A stretch of DNA of 10,124 bases from contig DGRT01000164.1 in the NCBI GenBank assembly GCA_002391105.1, positions 12,999 through 23,122 of the forward strand, in the 5' to 3' direction. The notes under the pieces are model-generated. The model searched no databases. It was not told the DNA's origin and saw nothing but the letters and a program-made list of their open reading frames with translations. The stretch is from Lachnospiraceae bacterium UBA4381. GTDB taxonomy: Bacteria > Bacillota > Clostridia > Lachnospirales > Lachnospiraceae. A program made the translations under genes and the position numbers. This document shows, piece after piece, positions 5,969-10,124 of the stretch; position 1 is the first letter of the stretch, and each line of letters begins with the position of its first letter.

Positions 5969-7333
5969 CTAGCTTAGCGGAATAAGCAGCACCACACTAA
6001 ATCCCGGAGCCTTATTCTCACACCTAAGCTCTCCACCTTGTTTTTCCATAAGAATCCTCGCTATATATAATCCCAGACCGCTGCCTTCACAGTTTGAGGC
6101 AGCGGCATTCTCGCCACGATAGAATTTGTTTGTTATAAGCTCCGTTTCCTTTTCAGAAACGCCTTCACCGTAATCACGAATATCCATTTCCAGATATTTA
6201 TCTATGATTCTATAGTTTACTGATATCCCGGTTCCGGCATATTTATAAGAGTTGATTATAATATTTCCAACCACCTGATTCATGCGTTTCTTATCAATAT
6301 TAATCAGAACACTGGGCACTTCACTTTCCAGAGCCAGATTCCTGTCGTCATTCCTTTTAACAATATCACTCAGGACACTACTCTCTTCATCACTCAGATT
6401 AATCGTGAATTCTCCCAGATCATCCAGAGTCGAGGTGAAAAGATCACTTACCAGAACATCTATCTGATCTGCTTTCTTATAGATATTATCCAGCTTGTTC
6501 TCGAAATCCTCTCTGAACTTCCTTTCATTATTCTCCAATTCTGATCCATTATTCTCCAATTCCGATTCATTATTATCTATAGCATCATTATTTTCTATCT
6601 TTGCTTTAAGCAGCTCAGCTATCAGCTTTATTCCTGTAATAGGAGTTTTAAGATCATGGCTGAGGGACGCTATCAGCTCCTTTTCTTTTTTCTGAAGAGC
6701 CATTTCCCGCGCCCGTGACTCAGCAAGCTCTTCCCTCATGATATCAAAACTCTCAGTAAATGCACCGAACATATTATCCCTGTCCATCAGAAGCGGTTCA
6801 TCCAGTCTTCCCTCTGCCACCCTTCCGGCAAAATGCTTCATCTCTTCAAATGGAGCAATGATTCTGCGCCTTACATACATGCTATACAACACCATTCCGA
6901 TGATGATCATAACCCCTCCGGCTATAAGACCTATGATAAGATTTCTTCTCATCCTCATATATTTATCATTCATTTCATCCTGCAGGATTACCACGCCGAT
7001 GATACTGTCATCATGTATTATATATTTATAAGAATATTTATGCTTCATAGCATACTCTACATTTATCTTATGGGATAAATCCTCTGTACCGTGCTGCAGA
7101 GATTTATATAACAATGCACCATTTTCATCCAAAACATAAAAAGACACCTTGCCGCCCACAGACTCCAAGGTATCCAGATTATTTATATTTTCTTCAGCAC
7201 TTTTAGTAATATCATTCAGCAGCAGCGTGTCAACATCAGTTTCCGATGAGATGTTTGAAACAGCAGCAAATATTATAACACCGAGTATATAAAGCACCGA
7301 AAATGTAATCATCACTATTATATACTTTTTCAT
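5969..7333 (-). CDS. Sensor histidine kinase of a two-component system
   Basis: This membrane kinase autophosphorylates on histidine and passes phosphate to the regulator encoded just upstream. Order along 454 residues: membrane segment 1 (about 4-25), an extracellular sensor of about 105 residues, membrane segment 2 (132-152), a HAMP-like linker (153-204), the DHp domain with SLSHDLKTPITG (phospho-acceptor His226), then the ATPase domain. The ATPase domain has N-box NIIINSYKYA (Asn357, Asn361), G1 DYGEGV (Asp387), F-box FYRG and G2 GSGLGLYIA. All catalytic boxes are intact. Between the two DHp helices lies an Asn/Glu-rich insertion (about 246-271) containing SELENNG and SELENNE heptads from a 21-bp DNA repeat. 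The ATG at 7333 follows GGAG by five bases. It lies 38 bases after the regulator stop, so the two are one operon. The signal sensed cannot be told; the sensor region contains a Cache-like stretch (VSFYVLDENGALLYKS), a weak resemblance only. Confidence 0.95.
   Translation of the reverse strand: MKKYIIVMITFSVLYILGVIIFAAVSNISSETDVDTLLLNDITKSAEENINNLDTLESVGGKVSFYVLDENGALLYKSLQHGTEDLSHKINVEYAMKHKYSYKYIIHDDSIIGVVILQDEMNDKYMRMRRNLIIGLIAGGVMIIIGMVLYSMYVRRRIIAPFEEMKHFAGRVAEGRLDEPLLMDRDNMFGAFTESFDIMREELAESRAREMALQKKEKELIASLSHDLKTPITGIKLIAELLKAKIENNDAIDNNESELENNGSELENNERKFREDFENKLDNIYKKADQIDVLVSDLFTSTLDDLGEFTINLSDEESSVLSDIVKRNDDRNLALESEVPSVLINIDKKRMNQVVGNIIINSYKYAGTGISVNYRIIDKYLEMDIRDYGEGVSEKETELITNKFYRGENAAASNCEGSGLGLYIARILMEKQGGELRCENKAPGFSVVLLIPLS
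6526..6567. repeat. 21-bp tandem duplication inside the histidine kinase gene
   Basis: Two abutting 21-bp units (6526-6546 and 6547-6567) share CATTATTCTCCAATTC and differ at only two later positions. A degenerate third copy starts at 6568 (CATTATTA). The unit is seven codons and yields SELENNG/SELENNE heptads in the DHp hairpin of the kinase, so copy-number change keeps both reading frame and helical register. Confidence 0.85.
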
Positions 7334-7371
7334 CTCTACTCCATATCATTTACTATATACTAGTACACCGA

Positions 7372-8154
7372 CTAGAATTTTTCGATAAGATAGCCTACTC
7401 CCCAGGCAGTTTTAATAATAACAGGATTTTTAGGATCACTCTCCAGCTTCTCCCGAATATGCCTGATGTGAACAGCCAGTGTTCCTTCTCCTACGAATTC
7501 ATCATCCCAGACATTTTTCAGAAGCTCATCCTTGGTAACTACGCGCCCTCTGTTCTCCAGAAGATATAGTAACATCTTATACTCCATAGCTTTCATATTT
7601 ATTATCTCGGCACCCTTACGAAGCTTATGAATATTAGTATCCAGAATAATGTCCTCTGAAATAACAATCGCCCCATCATTCTTCACACTATTACCGGTAT
7701 TATCCCCGGAGCGGTTCATATCAATAGCACGACTTGTTGATGCTTCTATCTCATTTTTTCTTGCAGCTTCCTCTGCAGCCTCTCTCGCCTTTTCATATCT
7801 TGCCAGTATGGTCTTGACCTTTGCCAGCAGAATACTAAGGGTATAAGGCTTCTTGATATAATCATCGCCTCCAATATTAAGTGCGATAAGCACATCATCA
7901 TCACTGGTTCTTGCACTGATAAATAGGATTGGAACATCTGAAGTTTCTCTAACCCTTTTACAGAGTTCAAAGCCGGACTTATCTCCAAGATTAATATCCA
8001 GAAGAAGCAGAGATACACTGTTCTCATTCAAAAATCGGATGGCATCTTCAAAACTCGTCACATATGCAGTTTTAACCTCGAACATATTGAAGTACTCCGC
8101 AGTTGACTGGGCTATTACTTCATCATCATCAATCATCAGAACCTTGTATTCCAT
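7372..8154 (-). CDS. OmpR/PhoB-family response regulator
   Basis: This cytoplasmic transcription factor is activated by phosphorylation from the adjacent kinase. Receiver domain residues 1-120: acidic pocket Asp9-Asp11 (MIDDDE), phospho-acceptor Asp53 (LLLLDINLGD), Ser80 and Lys102 (IKKPY). The C-terminal winged helix spans about 163-258, with MEYKMLLYLLENRGRVVTKDELL and the VHIRHIREKL recognition region ending in GVGYLIEKF. The linker (about 121-162) is long, starting with a charged Ala/Glu helix (EKAREAAEEAARKNEIEA). The total of 260 residues exceeds the usual 225-235 mainly because of this linker. The ATG at 8154 follows GGGGAG by four to five bases. It is the first gene of the regulator-kinase pair and has its own predicted promoter. 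Target genes are unknown; no transporter or resistance gene is adjacent on the downstream side within the window. Confidence 0.95.
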   Translation of the reverse strand: MEYKVLMIDDDEVIAQSTAEYFNMFEVKTAYVTSFEDAIRFLNENSVSLLLLDINLGDKSGFELCKRVRETSDVPILFISARTSDDDVLIALNIGGDDYIKKPYTLSILLAKVKTILARYEKAREAAEEAARKNEIEASTSRAIDMNRSGDNTGNSVKNDGAIVISEDIILDTNIHKLRKGAEIINMKAMEYKMLLYLLENRGRVVTKDELLKNVWDDEFVGEGTLAVHIRHIREKLESDPKNPVIIKTAWGVGYLIEKF

Positions 8155-8179
8155 TTGACTCCCCTCTCATATAACAATT

Positions 8180-8208
8180 ATTGTACCTCAGGAGCATCGA
8201 TTTGTGAA
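8180..8208 (-). promoter_or_regulatory. Sigma-A promoter for the response regulator-kinase pair
   Basis: On the minus strand TTCACA (8208-8203) and TACAAT (8185-8180) are separated by exactly 17 bp. Each matches consensus at five of six positions. The promoter lies in the 83-base gap after the hydrolase gene, so the two-component genes need not depend on read-through from the hydrolase operon. Confidence 0.55.
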
Positions 8209-8218
8209 GCTAATCGAT
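8196..8218. promoter_or_regulatory. Inverted repeat overlapping the regulator promoter
   Basis: ATCGATT (8196-8202) and AATCGAT (8212-8218) form a perfect 7-bp inverted repeat with a 9-base centre that contains the -35 box of the regulator promoter. That position suits an operator. Read as RNA from the hydrolase gene it makes a short hairpin, but no U-run follows, so a terminator role is unlikely. Confidence 0.4.
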
Positions 8219-8237
8219 AGCAAATACAAACAGATTT

Positions 8238-9833
8238 TCATTCACCTTCAAGCAGAAAATCATGGATCACCTTGGCGAACTGATCCGGTAATTGTCCTTG
8301 AGGAGAATGTCCGCACCCATCGACGAGATTCATTTCCTTTTGGGGAGCAGTTATTACATCATAGTATTCTTCTATCGGTCCAACAGGGCAAGACCAATCG
8401 TCCGAACCGGATATAAAAAGAACCGGCATCTGAAAATCAGTATTTCTTTTGTATGCATTAAAATCCATTAAATAATCTATCAGTCGTTTTTCCAAATCTT
8501 CGTATGCTGTACTTCCGGTTTGCGATGACAAAATAACCCCATACCACCTTGCATCATCAACTCCAAAATAAGGCGAGAAGATTAAAGCCGCTGTCGCTAC
8601 ATCTTCTGTTACTCTCGGCATATGATACTTAAGCGTACTGCTGCTAAGGGCAGATATATTTGCTACCGTGGGATTATTGATAAGTTTCTCATACGCTTTC
8701 TCCATTTCGCTTGTATCATCACCGGCTTCCTTTGCTTTTGCCAGCGCATCCTCATAATCATAAGTATATGCATACATATCTTCTTCGATTACTTCCTGGC
8801 CAATCCCTATATATGCAGAAACTTTCTCAGGATGATCAAGAACATACTGGCTTCCGAGCAGGGTTCCATATGAATGTCCAATGATTATCACTTTATCCTG
8901 CTTATATGTATTTCGAGCATAATCAACCAGAGCATCCAAGTCATTCATGGCCTGTTCAAATGAAACCGTGCTATTATCAGGGTCTGTACTTACATTATGA
9001 TAATATGTCCTGCCACATCCTCTTTGATCCCAGCCAATAACCGTATAATCATCTGTAAGATAATCAATCCAGCAATAGTCAGAACTTGTAGTGGGCGCTC
9101 CCGGTCCACCGTGGAGGCTGATAATAACAGGATTTGAAATATCATGTCCCATAGTGAGGATATACTGTTCCTGTCCATTTAACATTACGTATTCCGACTT
9201 ATTGATTCCGCCACTGTAATCAATTAAACGCTTAATCTGATTTATATTTCTGCCGATAATTACTACGACAAAGAGTCCCAGAATAATTATCAGAACCAGC
9301 GAAACAATAACTTTAGGGATACCGATAAGTATTCTCCGTACCATATGCTTTTTAGGCTTAGGTTCATTCACTTCTTTCTTATGAGCAAGATGTATTCCGA
9401 TGTGTCCGATTCCAAGTATTATTGAGCCAATAATCATTAAGCCATTTCCGCCATATATTCCAAGAAGGAAAAATGCAATGACCGGAAGCGTTGCTCCTGC
9501 GACAGGGAATCCACAAAAACTGCGATAAAAGTCTTTCATGGTCTTTGGACTTTTAAAGTACCTCACCCAGAAAAGCTCATAGAGTACCATACACAAAAAT
9601 GATAAGCTTAGTACCGGAAGCCAGAAGTTCCATCCCTTGTAATTAAAATCCGAGAAAATGAGTGCTACAGGTGTAACAATAAATTGCCCCAAACGCTCAA
9701 ATATAAGCAAAACCTTATTTTCTTTATGCACATACTCTTCATAATCCTGCGGCTTGTTCCTCATCCACATAAAGTTGGGAACAAAAAGCATGATCAGCCA
9801 TATTAATCCAACGTATGAAAATCCAAAACTCAT
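8238..9833 (-). CDS. Membrane-anchored alpha/beta hydrolase (S33 aminopeptidase-like) with N-terminal multi-pass domain
   Basis: The C-terminal half (about residues 207-531) is an alpha/beta hydrolase of the prolyl-aminopeptidase type. It has the oxyanion motif HGGPG (241-245), GWDQRGCGRT (267-276), the nucleophile elbow GHSYGT (Ser321), the acid region SGSDDW (Asp478 or Asp479) and the catalytic His509 (GCGHSPQGQ). The N-terminal half has six hydrophobic segments (about 4-21, 42-60, 70-90, 107-126, 130-150 and 166-194). Positive loops follow segments 1, 3 and 5, so the hydrolase is predicted to face outward. The ATG at 9833 was chosen because AAAGGAGAG lies about ten bases upstream. The open frame reaches back to a GTG at 9857 that has no ribosome site and would add a KRR-containing start conflicting with this topology. 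Product length is 531 residues. The substrate is unknown; family members cleave peptides, esters or other small molecules. The gene lies 20 bases after the partial upstream gene, so they share a transcript. Confidence 0.85.
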   Translation of the reverse strand: MSFGFSYVGLIWLIMLFVPNFMWMRNKPQDYEEYVHKENKVLLIFERLGQFIVTPVALIFSDFNYKGWNFWLPVLSLSFLCMVLYELFWVRYFKSPKTMKDFYRSFCGFPVAGATLPVIAFFLLGIYGGNGLMIIGSIILGIGHIGIHLAHKKEVNEPKPKKHMVRRILIGIPKVIVSLVLIIILGLFVVVIIGRNINQIKRLIDYSGGINKSEYVMLNGQEQYILTMGHDISNPVIISLHGGPGAPTTSSDYCWIDYLTDDYTVIGWDQRGCGRTYYHNVSTDPDNSTVSFEQAMNDLDALVDYARNTYKQDKVIIIGHSYGTLLGSQYVLDHPEKVSAYIGIGQEVIEEDMYAYTYDYEDALAKAKEAGDDTSEMEKAYEKLINNPTVANISALSSSTLKYHMPRVTEDVATAALIFSPYFGVDDARWYGVILSSQTGSTAYEDLEKRLIDYLMDFNAYKRNTDFQMPVLFISGSDDWSCPVGPIEEYYDVITAPQKEMNLVDGCGHSPQGQLPDQFAKVIHDFLLEGE

Positions 9834-9853
9834 AATGAATGCTCTCCTTTTTA

Positions 9854-10124
9854 TCACTCGATTGATATAGTATCACCTGTCTCGCCAATGAACATTATAT
9901 AGCCATCTTTGGGAAGGTGTATGACATCTCCATAGTCTATCATATGAGTACTGTACTTAACATTTCCGAACTTATCATATACATAGACCGCACTGTTCTC
10001 CGGTCGCTCAAGGCTGATATTCTTATTGGCCATAGACTCATCTATATTAAACCAGACTGCTTTTTCTGTCGTAAGACTCACTTCCTTAACGCCGTCCGTA
10101 AAGCTCTCAAAATCTGATACCGCT
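9854..10124 (-). CDS. C-terminal end of an unidentified protein, cut by the window edge
   Basis: The minus-strand frame ending in TGA at 9856-9854 stays open to the window end: 89 codons with no stop. The GTG at 10081 is therefore probably internal, and the window holds only the 3' end of a longer gene. The visible part reads as alternating short beta strands (AVYVYDKFGNVKYST, GYIMFIGETGDTISIE) with no membrane segment, resembling a small beta-sandwich accessory domain at a protein's C-terminus. I do not recognise the family. It precedes the membrane hydrolase by 20 bases on the same strand, so the two probably act in the same process; which process is not visible. Confidence 0.7.
   Translation of the reverse strand, partial: AVSDFESFTDGVKEVSLTTEKAVWFNIDESMANKNISLERPENSAVYVYDKFGNVKYSTHMIDYGDVIHLPKDGYIMFIGETGDTISIE

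Noticed and set aside
7360..7375. CTAGT/ACTAG inverted repeat between regulator and kinase
   Set aside because: Only a 5-bp stem with no T-run, overlapping the regulator stop codon; too weak for a terminator.
9834..9857. GTG start at 9857 for the membrane hydrolase, overlapping the upstream stop as GTGA
   Set aside because: It has no ribosome site. The ATG at 9833 has AAAGGAGAG upstream and gives a topology that fits the positive-inside rule.

Overview
The window looks like chromosome of an AT-leaning, Gram-positive anaerobe of the Lachnospiraceae type (Butyrivibrio/Roseburia-like). This rests on strong GGAGG-type ribosome binding sites, the protein families present, and a glycoside-processing gene trio typical of gut or rumen mannan users. 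No rRNA, tRNA, CRISPR array or insertion sequence was seen, and no stretch over 300 bases lacks a gene. The species call is inference.

Left part (1-4767, minus strand, read right to left): a GH36 alpha-galactosidase, a two-domain CE2-type SGNH acetylesterase and a cellobiose/mannobiose 2-epimerase (AGE family). None has a signal peptide, so all three should act in the cytoplasm. Together they fit the processing of imported acetylated galacto(gluco)mannan oligosaccharides: alpha-galactose is removed, acetyl groups are removed, and mannobiose is epimerised to mannosyl-glucose for a phosphorylase outside the window. Between the esterase and the epimerase lies a 15-bp tandem repeat (five units). 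It falls inside an unannotated-looking 41-codon ORF of LNIEK pentapeptides whose stop overlaps the epimerase start (ATGA).

Middle (4768-5935): a divergent promoter region of about 250 bp with a good sigma-A promoter toward the alpha-galactosidase. It also holds a 14-bp direct repeat at 21-bp spacing in the 5' leader, and a weaker promoter toward a plus-strand ROK-family fructokinase-like sugar kinase.

Right part (5969-10124, minus strand): an OmpR-type response regulator followed by its sensor histidine kinase, with a clear promoter in front of the regulator. The kinase has a repeat-built, Asn/Glu-rich insertion of about 24 residues in its DHp hairpin. Upstream of the regulator is an S33-like alpha/beta hydrolase fused behind six predicted membrane segments. 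Upstream of that, cut by the window edge, is the C-terminal end of a further protein in the same transcription unit.

Nothing here is a clear new defence or mobile system. The most unusual signals are the coupled LNIEK mini-ORF, the repeat architecture of the GH36 leader, the DHp insertion and the membrane-anchored hydrolase fusion.
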